Below, one piece after another: positions 9,201 through 16,502 of a stretch of 33,764 nt of DNA. A program made the position numbers and the translations under genes. The DNA comes from Polychytrium aggregatum (taxonomy: Eukaryota > Chytridiomycota > Chytridiomycetes > Polychytriales), in the NCBI RefSeq assembly GCF_025602895.1, contig NW_026516480.1:1-33764 (forward strand). Direction: 5' to 3'. Each line of letters begins with the position of its first letter. Position 1 is the first letter of the stretch. Below the pieces are notes generated by a model. The model ran no database searches. It was not told the origin of the DNA and saw only the letters and a list, made by a program, of their open reading frames with translations.

Positions 9201-9585
9201 AGTGGGGGGAGTTACAAGGGAAGATATCAAAGACCATAGCGTGGGAACGGGGGAGAGGATGGACGTCAAGATCACAGGGGTACGTCTCGTCTGTGATCAG
9301 TTGGGTAGAGGAATTGTCTGCGAGGTAGACTCTAAGGGGCTTTGGTTTCTTTCTAATAGGAATGTGGCGATGCTGAACAAGGTTGGAATCGAGGAGGTTA
9401 CACGAAGAGCCCGAGTCAATAAGGGCGTTACACAAGATTGTGCTACCATGCAAGTGAAGTGTAACAGGGACAATGAGGCTCCTTGGAGCCTTTCGAGAAG
9501 TAACAGTTGCATTAAAGAGAGTGGGGGCCGCAGAGGTATCGTCCAGGGTTAGGCCCCTTACTGTGCCTGGACGCTGAAGTTTGGG
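6202..9585 (-). CDS. Pol polyprotein of element C (PR-RT-RNase H-IN-chromodomain)
   Basis: It is expressed as a -1 frameshift product of gag. The frame is open from the slippery site (9585) to TGA at 6204-6202, which abuts the LTR. Protease: LIDSGSSCN with Asp at 9417-9415. RT: VKKKDGGLRPCVDYRDLN, and the catalytic YLDD at 8445-8434. RNase H: LLETDASDFALGAVLS and the ADALSRR end. Integrase: HDSPTAGH...CETC zinc region, then DD35E with Asp 7269-7267, Asp 7089-7087 and Glu 6981-6979. A chromodomain (YLVKWKGY, SWEPE) ends the protein. Oddities: the stretch between RNase H and the integrase HHCC is short compared with B and D, and the usual VDR after the first catalytic Asp is VCR. There is no ATG at the start, so expression needs the frameshift. 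Confidence 0.95.
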   Translation of the reverse strand, partial: PKLQRPGTVRGLTLDDTSAAPTLFNATVTSRKAPRSLIVPVTLHLHGSTILCNALIDSGSSCNLLDSNLVQHRHIPIRKKPKPLRVYLADNSSTQLITDETYPCDLDVHPLPRSHAMVFDIFPCNSPHFAIILGFPWLQECNPAVDWQLGSIVSHGVNSVRDASVDGNPMGLGTPSIPTGTTPSEEIPEMLPSTYHDFADVFSKIEAELLPAQRRFDCDIPLKDEGAAPPFKQLYNLSPSESKALEDYINDMLAKGFIQPSKSPAGAPIFFVKKKDGGLRPCVDYRDLNEMTVKNRYPLPLISELMDRLGSAKIFSKIDLRGAYNLVRMKPSDQWKTAFRCKFGHFEYLVMPFGLTNAPAIFQSMMNDIFRDVLDQFVVVYLDDILVFSPDPESHTAHVRTVLQRLRDNKLYAKLEKCEFHKHSIEFLGFIVSTKGVAMAPDKVQTIMEWKSPTSLKGVQSFLGFCNFYRKFIEHYSEHAKPMSDLTKKTTSFQWTPEAEQAFTALKNAVTSAPVLKHVDSSLPFLLETDASDFALGAVLSQPMSHDTASAYHPVAFFSRKLNDAERNYSVHDKELLAIVEAFRFWRHYLVGARDISVRSDHKNLTFFRTRRTLKQRHARWAELLSEYDFKLTYTPGHLNTVADALSRRLDLAPEGGDGFDNDPTTITLLPDERWMRSLTTKLSHQVLVESDDRKLEILRARHDSPTAGHPGQARTLELVQRDFYWPGMRRYVKEYVKACETCQRNKAARHKPLGLLEPLPISLTPWTSVGMDFIVKLPPSHGHDSILVFVCRRTKQAHFVPCNETIDAQGTANLFLHHVFRLHGLPTDIVSDRGPQFRSSFWKAVTTSLGIKLKLSTAYHPQTDGQTERTNQTLEQYLRCFVSYQQDNWFELLPLAEFAHNNATNSSTQLSPFFSNYGFNPRGDFELPVRDDSNLPSVKTHLDRLQDVNTFLDRTLKQAQEDARRFANKHRQDHSFKVGQKVWLLRRNIKTRRPSSKLDHVKLGPFKVIEQINPVTYRLELPDSMSIHPVFHVSMLDAYHASTIAGQTAPPPPPVEIDGEEEYEVEGILDAKWFGRTLKYLVKWKGYSDVENSWEPEANLQNSPDLLHEFRLKYPQKVQGRPRRGR
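9540..9585 (-). promoter_or_regulatory. -1 ribosomal frameshift signal of element C
   Basis: On the minus strand the canonical slippery heptamer CCCAAAC (9585-9579) is read by gag as C CCA AAC. A 5-nt spacer TTCAG follows, then a perfect 8-bp stem CGTCCAGG (9573-9566) with CCTGGACG (9547-9540). The gag stop TAA (9560-9558) is in the loop. Pol is in the -1 frame and open across this region. Confidence 0.8.
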
Positions 9586-10487
9586 TGGCTCTTGTTGGGG
9601 CAGGTCTTGGCATGGTGACCCGGTTCACCACAGTAGAGGCAGAGGTTCTCTTTTAATCTCCTCTCCTTCTCCTCACGCGAGAGTGGGCCCTTGGGTAGGG
9701 TGTGAACGGCATCCACCTGCATGGGCTCATAGCGCGTATCATGGAGGGTGACAGGTGGCCGCCCGTGTGGTCTGGGTCCGTGCCCACCTGCCGCCTTCTC
9801 CATGCGCCGAGAGAACTGTCTATTATCAAGCTGGATACACAGGATCATGAAGCGATCCAACTGCTGCGGAACATCGAGGGTCTGGGCCAGTGCATCCTTG
9901 ATGGGATCACTGAGCCCATCGTAGAAGTGCTGGTAGAGGGCTTCCTCGTTGTAGCCCGACTCGAGGGCGAGCTGCTTGAAGCGCGTCGTGTACGCGACAC
10001 AAGGTTGCCTGCCTTGGTTCAGGGTCTTGAGCTTGGACCTTGCACTCCAGACGGAGTGGGGATCCCCGAAGGTGTTATTCAGTTGAAGCCAGAAATCTTG
10101 GAGGGTCACCGGCACGTCTTCAAGGGTCCGGAACCACGATAGAGCTTGGTCCGAGAGGAGCGTTCCCGTGTAGAGGATCTTGACGCGCTCGTCCGGGAAA
10201 CGCGTGGGTTGAAGCGCGATGACGTTGTTGACGTTCGCGATAAAGTTCTTGATGTCCTTGGCGGCACCAGAGAATTTGTCCGGGCAGGGGACCTTGGGCT
10301 CTCTGAAGACCACGTTGTGCTCCTGGGGCGGGGGAAGCTGAGGCACTTGGACTTGTTGAAGCATCTGGAATTGGTGATGCTGGTGCTGCAGTTGGCGTTG
10401 AAGCTCAAGGATAGTCTCTTGCTGCTGTTGGTTCTGAGTAGTCAGAGCAGCCAGCTGTTCAAGGACGGCCTGGATGGGGTCAGCCAT
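9558..10487 (-). CDS. Gag of element C
   Basis: The start is the ATG at 10487 (MADPIQAV); upstream triplets in this frame belong to the leader. It codes 309 residues. Residues 8-50 form a Gln-rich coiled coil (QNQQQQETILELQ). The capsid-like retrotransposon Gag domain follows at about 75-215 (DKFSGAAKDIKNFIANV; ALSWFRTLED; FGDPHSVWSA). A canonical CCHC knuckle (CLYCGEPGHHAKTC) sits near the end. The protein assembles the particle and binds genomic RNA. It ends at TAA 9560-9558, within the frameshift structure, with pol overlapping in -1. No damage is visible. Confidence 0.93.
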   Translation of the reverse strand: MADPIQAVLEQLAALTTQNQQQQETILELQRQLQHQHHQFQMLQQVQVPQLPPPQEHNVVFREPKVPCPDKFSGAAKDIKNFIANVNNVIALQPTRFPDERVKILYTGTLLSDQALSWFRTLEDVPVTLQDFWLQLNNTFGDPHSVWSARSKLKTLNQGRQPCVAYTTRFKQLALESGYNEEALYQHFYDGLSDPIKDALAQTLDVPQQLDRFMILCIQLDNRQFSRRMEKAAGGHGPRPHGRPPVTLHDTRYEPMQVDAVHTLPKGPLSREEKERRLKENLCLYCGEPGHHAKTCPNKSHPNFSVQAQ

Positions 10488-10514
10488 GGTAGTAGGACAA
10501 GGCAAGGGGGGTGG

Positions 10515-10524
10515 AGTGAATTAT
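10515..10524 (-). other. Primer binding site of element C (self-priming type)
   Basis: On the minus strand ATAATTCACT begins 2 nt after the 5' LTR. It is the exact reverse complement of AGTGAATTAT at 10700-10691 in the LTR, 41 nt downstream of the first base of TATAAATA (10741-10734). Confidence 0.72.
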
Positions 10525-10526
10525 GA

Positions 10527-10935
10527 TGTCAGGAACGAGGCGTGGGAAACAGGTGTCAGCAGACCGAGTGGGTTCTTGACGGTGCAGACAAGGCGTGGGA
10601 ATCGGAACGAGGGCAAGAACAAGGAGCAGGGGCAGGGAGCAAGGGTAAGGTACGAGAGAGTGATGATCTTATATTCAGAAAGGTGATAAGATAATTCACT
10701 GGGTGTGATTTCCTTCTGGCCCCTGAGCTCCTCTATTTATACCTCGACCATCTAATCTATCATGTCATCGAGCTCAGCCACAGGATAAGCCACTCTGTGA
10801 TCAAATAAAGTAAATGAATGAACTAATCTAATGCATGGTGCAGGAAGGTTCTAGACCGTCGCCAGTCCCGGATGCTCATGAGTGCCATGACAATGCGCTG
10901 CGCCACAACGCCAATCATGGTACGCGTTCATAACA
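10527..10935 (-). repeat. 5' LTR of element C (409 bp)
   Basis: I see no difference from the 3' LTR at 5793-6201. The promoter TATAAATA is at 10741-10734 on the minus strand, and the inferred transcript start AGTGAATTAT at 10700. The leader to the gag ATG is 39 nt. Confidence 0.96.
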
Positions 10936-13900
10936 GCGAAGGTGGAAGTCAGCAACAAGATCAGTGGCGTGGGAAACATTGGCAGCGGGCTCCCAAGACC
11001 GGTCAGTCTCGGAATAGCCCTTCCACTGAACCAAGTACTGTAAGCGACCACGGAAGAGCCGAGAATCGAGAACAGTCTCGACCTCAAACTCTTCCTGGGA
11101 GTCGACAAGAATGGGAGGTGGTTCGGGTTGGGTGAACTCGGGAACAATGTCCTTCGTTCGGGGTTCAAGGAGGGATACATGAAAAACGGGATGGACTTTG
11201 AGTGTGGAAGGGAGTTTAAGTTCAAAGGCAACGGGGTTGATGCGGCGAAGAACTTTAAAGGGGCCAAGCTTTTTCTGGTCAAGCTTGTTGGAGGGACGAA
11301 GGGTGCGGATGTGGCGACGATCAAGAAAAACGAGGTCGCCAACGGAGATGTCGGGAGTGGGGAGACGGGATTTGTTGGCCTGCACAGTGTAGGACTCTTG
11401 GGCAACCCGGAGGTTGGCCTTGAGATCCTCGAGGACGGTCTGAAGTCGGTCGACACGTTCTTCGGCAGAGGGCACAACAGAGGGATCACGGATGATGGAG
11501 GGATCAAAAATGGGGTGATGGCCATGGACTGCAAAGAAGGGAGTCATGCCAGTGGAGGTGTTTTCCGAGTTGTTGTAAGTGAACTCGGCAAGGGGAAGGT
11601 GAAGGGTCCAGTCGTCTTGCAGGTAATTGCAATGGATACGCAAATACTGCTCGATGACCTGGTTGAGAACCTCGGTCGAACCGTCGGTCTCGGGGTGGAA
11701 GGCAGAAGAAAGGGAAATCTTCGTCTTCAGAAGCTCATTGAAGCGCCTCCAGAAGGCCGAAGTAAACTGAGTTCCTCGGTCCGAAACAATAGACCGGGGA
11801 CAACCATGCAAGCGGAAGATGTGGGAGAGGAAGAGTTCGGCGGTTTGCTCGCCTGTAACCGTCTTCGTGGTGGGCACAAAGTGTGCTTGTTTGGACAGGC
11901 GGTCCTTAACCACGAAGATGGAGTCAAAGCCGTTCGAAGGTGGGAGATCCGTGATGAAGTCCATCGACAGGTCCCACCAACGTTCGGAAGGAACGGGGAG
12001 AGGGTGAAGTAAACCATAAGGGGAGTGACGGGACGGCTTGGCTCGCTGGCACGCTTCACAATTAGCAATGAAGCGACGCACAGACTTACGAAGCCGGGGC
12101 CAGTGAAAGTCCCGGGAGATGAGCTCAACGGTCTTGGCAAGACCAAAGTGACCAGCGGCAGCGGAGCAGTGACGTTGCTCAAACACTTTGAGCTGGAGCT
12201 CGGGGGAAGGGACCACGATCAGGTCTTTGAAGTAAAGGAGACCCGTCACGGAAGGAGTAATCGCCATCAAGACGTTTGGCGTTGAAGTCAGAAAGGAGGG
12301 AACAAGAAAGGGTGGCAGCTCGAATCTCGGAAAGAAAAGTCGGGATTCGAGCCGATAACAGGTGATGCTGTCGAGAGAAATAGACTCGAACAGCTGAAGG
12401 AAGTTGGTGGAGTGGAGGGAGTCACCAGGCTTTATCTCAAAGTCAGAACGGCGACTGAGAGCATCGGCTTTGGTGTTGAGGCGACCAGGGCGGTGGTAAA
12501 TGCGAAAAGCAAAGTCAGAAAGGAATTGGGCCCACCGGAATTGGCGGCGAGAAAGTTGGGAAGCGGCAGTGAACCGGGTGAGGTTCTGATGATCAGGAGA
12601 AAACAAGAGTGGGATGATCGGGGTCGGCAGCCATCAAGTAATGACGCCAGGCAGTAAAGGAATCGACAATAGGCGAGGAGCTCTTTGTCGTGAGTGTCAT
12701 AATTCACCTCGGCGGGACGGAATTGCCGAGAGTGAAAAGCAACGGGGTGAAGAGCGCCGTCAGGGTCAAACTGGGAAAGGACGGCACCCAGAGCAAAGTC
12801 AGAAGCATCGGGCTCGATGACAGCGGGTTTGGAGAAATCAAAGTATCAAAGAATAGGAGCGGAAGTGAATGAACGTTTAAGAGAATCAAAAGCCTCTTGG
12901 GCCTCGGGAGACCAAGAGAAGGTGGAGGATTTGGTGGTGAGTGAAGTCAAAGGACGAGCAAGTGCGGAAAAGTCCTTGACGAAGCGGCGGTAAAAGTTTG
13001 CGAAACCAATAAAGACTTGGATGTCGCGAGCAGAAGAGGGAACAGGCCAAAGGGAAACGGCCTCGACCTTGGCAGGGTCCATTTTGATGCCATCGGCAGA
13101 AATGATCATGCCGAGAAAGTCAACTTCAGGAAGGTCAAAAGAACACTTGGCCGGATTGACCTTAAGGGAGTGTTCACGAAGGCGAGAAAGAACAAGCTTA
13201 ACATGCTCCTCATGCTCCTGGGGATCTTTTGAGAAGATCAGGATGTCGTCAAGATAAATGACAACACAGACACCAAGGAGGTCCGAGAAGATGTCGTTCA
13301 TAAAAAACTGAAAAGCAGCGGGGGCATTCGAAAGACCAAAGGGGATAACGTTGTACTCGTAAGAGCCAGATTTGCAAACAAAAGCAGTCTTCCACTCATC
13401 GCCCTTCTTGACTCGAACCAAGTGGTAAGCATCCGGAAGGTCGAGGTGTGAGAAGACGCGGGCAGAAGAAAGTTTATCCAGAAGATCCTGGAAGAGGGGA
13501 AGAGGGTAACGGTTCTTCTTCGTGATGGCATTGAGGCCCCGGTAGTCGACGCAAAGGCGAAGACCACCATTGGGCTTCTTCACGAAGAAGCAGGGAGCAC
13601 CAACGGGAGAAGAGGATTTGGAGATCCAACCACGTGCGAGGGCGTTGGTCAGATACTCCGAAAGAGCAGATTCCTCGGCCGGGGACAAAGGATAGACTTT
13701 CCCCGGCTTTGGCAAACGAGGTTCCTTTCCATCCTCGGTCCGTACAAACTCAATGGACAAGTCATACGGACGGTGAGGAGGCAAGGAAGAAGGAGGGTCA
13801 GACTTGAGGCTGAAAACGTCGCCAAACTCATTGTATTTGAGTGGGACACCTCGAGAGTCGACAGGGGTGCCAGACTCGGCATACACCTTCGTCGTGAGCA

Positions 13901-14723
13901 CGGACCTTATCGACACCGTAGGATACGTCTCCGGCGAAGGAGGACGGATATCCATTTGGGCAGCGAAAATGTCGAGCTTGTCTTCCCGTGCAAGACGGAG
14001 AAGACTCGCCGCATTAACGAGCTCAATGTCGGGCGAAGATAAAGCCGTTGGCTCTTCAGAAAGCGAAGCAGAGTCAAGGCGGGAAGAAAGGGAAGGCGAA
14101 GTGCCAAAGGAGGGAACCGGTGTAAGGGAAGGACCGGAGGGAGGAAGAGTCAAAGGCGAAGTGCCCGAAGGGGGAGGCAAAGAGCCGGAAGTGGACGAAG
14201 TGTCCAAGGAAGAAGCAGAGACATCCGCGAGGATGTGTCCATCAGCAAGGCAAGAGGGATCGGAGAAAGAAAGGGAGAGGGACTTCCAATTAACAACTGG
14301 ATTATGCAAGCGCATCCAGGGAAGACCAAGAGTGATGGGAGTGGTGGAGAGTCGAGTCACAAGAAACGAAATCGACTCGGTATGGGAACCAATGGTCAGA
14401 GTCAAAGGCACGGTTTGGAAACGAATGAAACCGGCCGAAGAACCATCAGCAAGGGAAACGGAGTAAGGAGTAGAAAGAGGGATAAGAGAGAGTTTATGAA
14501 GATCGGCAAAGGCAGGATCAATGAGGGCAAGAGCGGAACATCCATCATCAATGAAAACAGAAAGGGAGATGGAGACCGGGCCAGAAAGACTCATGACGAT
14601 AAGAGTGGCCGGAAGAAGAAGCTTATCGTCCGATAATGACGAGTCAAAGGGGGAAGATGTTCGTATCGCCGAACAGACCACCTCGCTTACTTGCGAGGTG
14701 CTGCTCGGCTGTGGGCATTTCCC
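10936..14723 (-). pseudogene. Pol of A2 (PR-RT-RNase H-IN-chromodomain), inactivated
   Basis: It begins in the -1 frame at the slippery site 14723. The protease motif is FIDDGCSAL (Asp-Asp at 14549-14544), where Asp-Ser/Thr-Gly is usual. RT has YLDD at 13256-13245. The frame meets TGA at 12848-12846, where A3 has CGA, a CpG-to-TpG change at the start of RNase H. Compared with A1/A3 there are also single-base insertions at about 12671, 12595, 12361, 12338 and 12243. Integrase (HHCC, VSDRG, TDGSTE) and chromodomain then read on, open to 10936, where C interrupts. The last codons are at 5746-5792. Not functional as written; the insertions could also be assembly errors. Confidence 0.88.
14668..14723 (-). 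promoter_or_regulatory. -1 ribosomal frameshift signal of A2
   Basis: The slippery heptamer GGGAAAT is on the minus strand at 14723-14717. A 7-nt spacer follows, then a long hairpin (14709-14668) whose apical loop holds the gag stop. The sequence is the same as the A3 signal at 20771-20826. Confidence 0.75.
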
Positions 14724-15640
14724 GAGTTCCGTTTGACCAGAACCGGGCACTGCTGAACATCGCGACTGCCGGGACAAGACTTTTCCCCGCAGTACAAACA
14801 GAGACCCTGCTCACGACGTCGCTTTTTCTCGACGTCGGAGAGCTTAGCAGGGCGGACCGAGACAGAGTCAAGGTCCATGGGAGTGGGCGCAGAAGAGGAG
14901 GAAGAAGAAACATGCGCGGGAGAATGGTGGTGATGGGGAGCAGAGCGAGAAGAAGGAGGAGGAGGTTGGGAACGGGAAGAGACCTTGAGACGATGGAGGG
15001 CATCGTCGTACTCGACCGCTGCCTTGATCAACTCGGGCAAGGAAGCGGGAGCGGGGCGGAGACCGATCAAATGGAACTTGACTTCAGACTTCAAACCCTC
15101 CTTGAAGAAGTGCATCTTGGTGGGTTCGTCAGTCTGGACGCGGGCGGCGAGCTGGACGAAGCGGGTGGCGAAGGCTTGGCAGGACTTGAGCTGGACCAGG
15201 CGCTTGAGGTCGTTCAAGGCCTTATCTTGCGAGGAGGCCGTATCCTCACCGAAGGTCGACTTGAGGGCAACTTCAAAATCCGCGAAGGAAGCCGGGAAGC
15301 GGTTGGCCATATAAAAGGCGGCCTCGTACCACTTGAAGGCTTCGCCGCGGAGGAAGGAGGTGGCATAAAGGACCTTCTGGCGCTCGGGCGCGAAGAAGGC
15401 GGGATCGGCGAGGAAAACGAGGTGGCACTGGGCGAGGAAGGCCGTCGTTTCGTCACGGGAACCTAGGAACTCCTTGGGCTTGTTCACCTGGTAGACCTGG
15501 CGGGGAGCAGCGGCGGGAGCTTGCAGGTCCTGGATCTGACGATGGAGAGCAGCGTTCTGGGTCATGAGGGCGTTCATACGCTCCTCCATGCGCGCCAGAT
15601 ACGCGTTGAGGTCTGCAGGGGGTGCAGCAGGCTCAGCCAT
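14687..15640 (-). CDS. Gag of A2
   Basis: The start is the ATG at 15640 (MAEPAAPP); earlier in-frame codons overlap the primer site and leader. It codes 317 residues. A coiled coil lies at residues 12-42 (ARMEERMNALMTQNAALHRQI). The capsid-like Gag domain is about 55-205 (KPKEFLGSRDETTAFL; ATSFLRGEAFKWYEAAF). A Ser/Pro/His-rich linker follows. The cysteine motif CLYCGEKSCPGSRDVQQC has CX2CX4CX8C spacing instead of CCHC. The frame is intact and nearly identical to A3 gag (19854-20807). The stop at 14689-14687 lies in the loop of the frameshift hairpin. Confidence 0.93.
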   Translation of the reverse strand: MAEPAAPPADLNAYLARMEERMNALMTQNAALHRQIQDLQAPAAAPRQVYQVNKPKEFLGSRDETTAFLAQCHLVFLADPAFFAPERQKVLYATSFLRGEAFKWYEAAFYMANRFPASFADFEVALKSTFGEDTASSQDKALNDLKRLVQLKSCQAFATRFVQLAARVQTDEPTKMHFFKEGLKSEVKFHLIGLRPAPASLPELIKAAVEYDDALHRLKVSSRSQPPPPSSRSAPHHHHSPAHVSSSSSSAPTPMDLDSVSVRPAKLSDVEKKRRREQGLCLYCGEKSCPGSRDVQQCPVLVKRNSGNAHSRAAPRK

Positions 15641-15697
15641 CGGATCGACGAGGGAAAGAGAGGCGAAAGAAGAAGAAAGGCCGGGAAGCCAAGAGGG

Positions 15698-15709
15698 AGC
15701 GTTCAAAAT
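15698..15709 (-). other. Primer binding site of A2 (self-priming type)
   Basis: Minus-strand ATTTTGAACGCT begins 2 nt after the LTR. It is a perfect 12-nt complement of AGCGTTCAAAAT in the same LTR (15919-15908). Confidence 0.75.
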
Positions 15710-15711
15710 GA

Positions 15712-16502
15712 TGTTAGAGTCCGAGGGGGACTCAACGGCAAAAGAAGAGGTGAGCTCGAAGTGAGCTCAGGGAAAGCAAGGGTAAAGTCCGAAGTGGACT
15801 CGGAGAGGGAGCGAGGGAAGCAAAGATCCGTTCAAGATAAGACTAGTCTCGAAATGAGACGTGAGGAACACTCAGAGAATAAAGTAGAAGGCACTTTATT
15901 TAGTCCTATTTTGAACGCTGAGGTTCGACTACACATCGCGGGGGTCAGGCTATTTATAGACAAGTCCGGACTTGGCAGCGAAGGGCGGCCAAGGGAGGGA
16001 AAAGTGGGCGATCGAGCAGGGCGAAGGGGGCGATGCACGAACGAGGGCCGAGAAGGACCACCGAGACAGGCAGAGAACCAAAGCGAGAGAGGCGCAAGCA
16101 AAAGCGAAGCACCTGGCAGGAAAAACGTGCAAAGGCGAAGCAATGTGACTCAGCGTCAAGCAAGCGGATTGGTCAAAGAACAGATTGGGGCGAACGCATG
16201 CAAGATAGGCGAGGGTTTGGGGTGGTCAGGCAGGTCATGAGTCACCGGTGGGGGGACACATGACCGGCAGCCGAATTGCAACCAATCGCAGCAAGGCGCG
16301 TGCACAAACAAACCGGCGCGTGCGAAGAAGACAAAGGAAGCGGAGCAGCGCGGGAAAACGGAAGTGCGGAATGGGCGGAAATGGCAGGCAAAAAGGCGGA
16401 AAATCGGAGGGGAACTGCAAAGCTACACACAAACAAACAGAAAGGCAAAGAACAGCCAAGTGGGCAGTCAAAGTGGGGAGCAGGCAGGAGCTATCCCTAA
16501 CA
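15712..16502 (-). repeat. 5' LTR of A2
   Basis: 791 bp, differing by one base from the 3' LTR at 4943-5733 by eye. Its outer end abuts the CCCGA duplication at 16503. Confidence 0.95.

Larger units (their letters stand above)
5793..10935 (-). mobile_element. Family C chromovirus, complete and apparently intact
   Basis: This 5143-bp element has two 409-bp LTRs that look identical over their full length. It is flanked by the 5-bp duplication GCGAA (5788-5792 and 10936-10940) in A2 pol. The minus-strand order is 5' LTR, primer site, gag, -1 overlap, pol (protease, RT, RNase H, integrase, chromodomain), 3' LTR. No stop or frameshift interrupts either reading frame. It is the youngest insertion in the nest and the best candidate for an active element. 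Confidence 0.95.
4943..16502 (-). mobile_element. Family A chromovirus A2, full length, interrupted by element C
   Basis: Both LTRs are complete (5733-4943 and 16502-15712, 791 bp each). By eye I see a single substitution between them, near 5634 versus 16403. The element is flanked by the 5-bp duplication CCCGA (4938-4942 and 16503-16507) inside B pol. Internal order on the minus strand is primer site, gag, pol with chromodomain, purine tract. C is inserted near the end of pol. The empty target site is preserved at 27793-27797. Confidence 0.95.

Noticed and set aside
14600-14790. A separate small gene overlapping the A gag end
   Set aside because: The frame is the start of pol read in -1 from gag, and its apparent start is a non-ATG codon.
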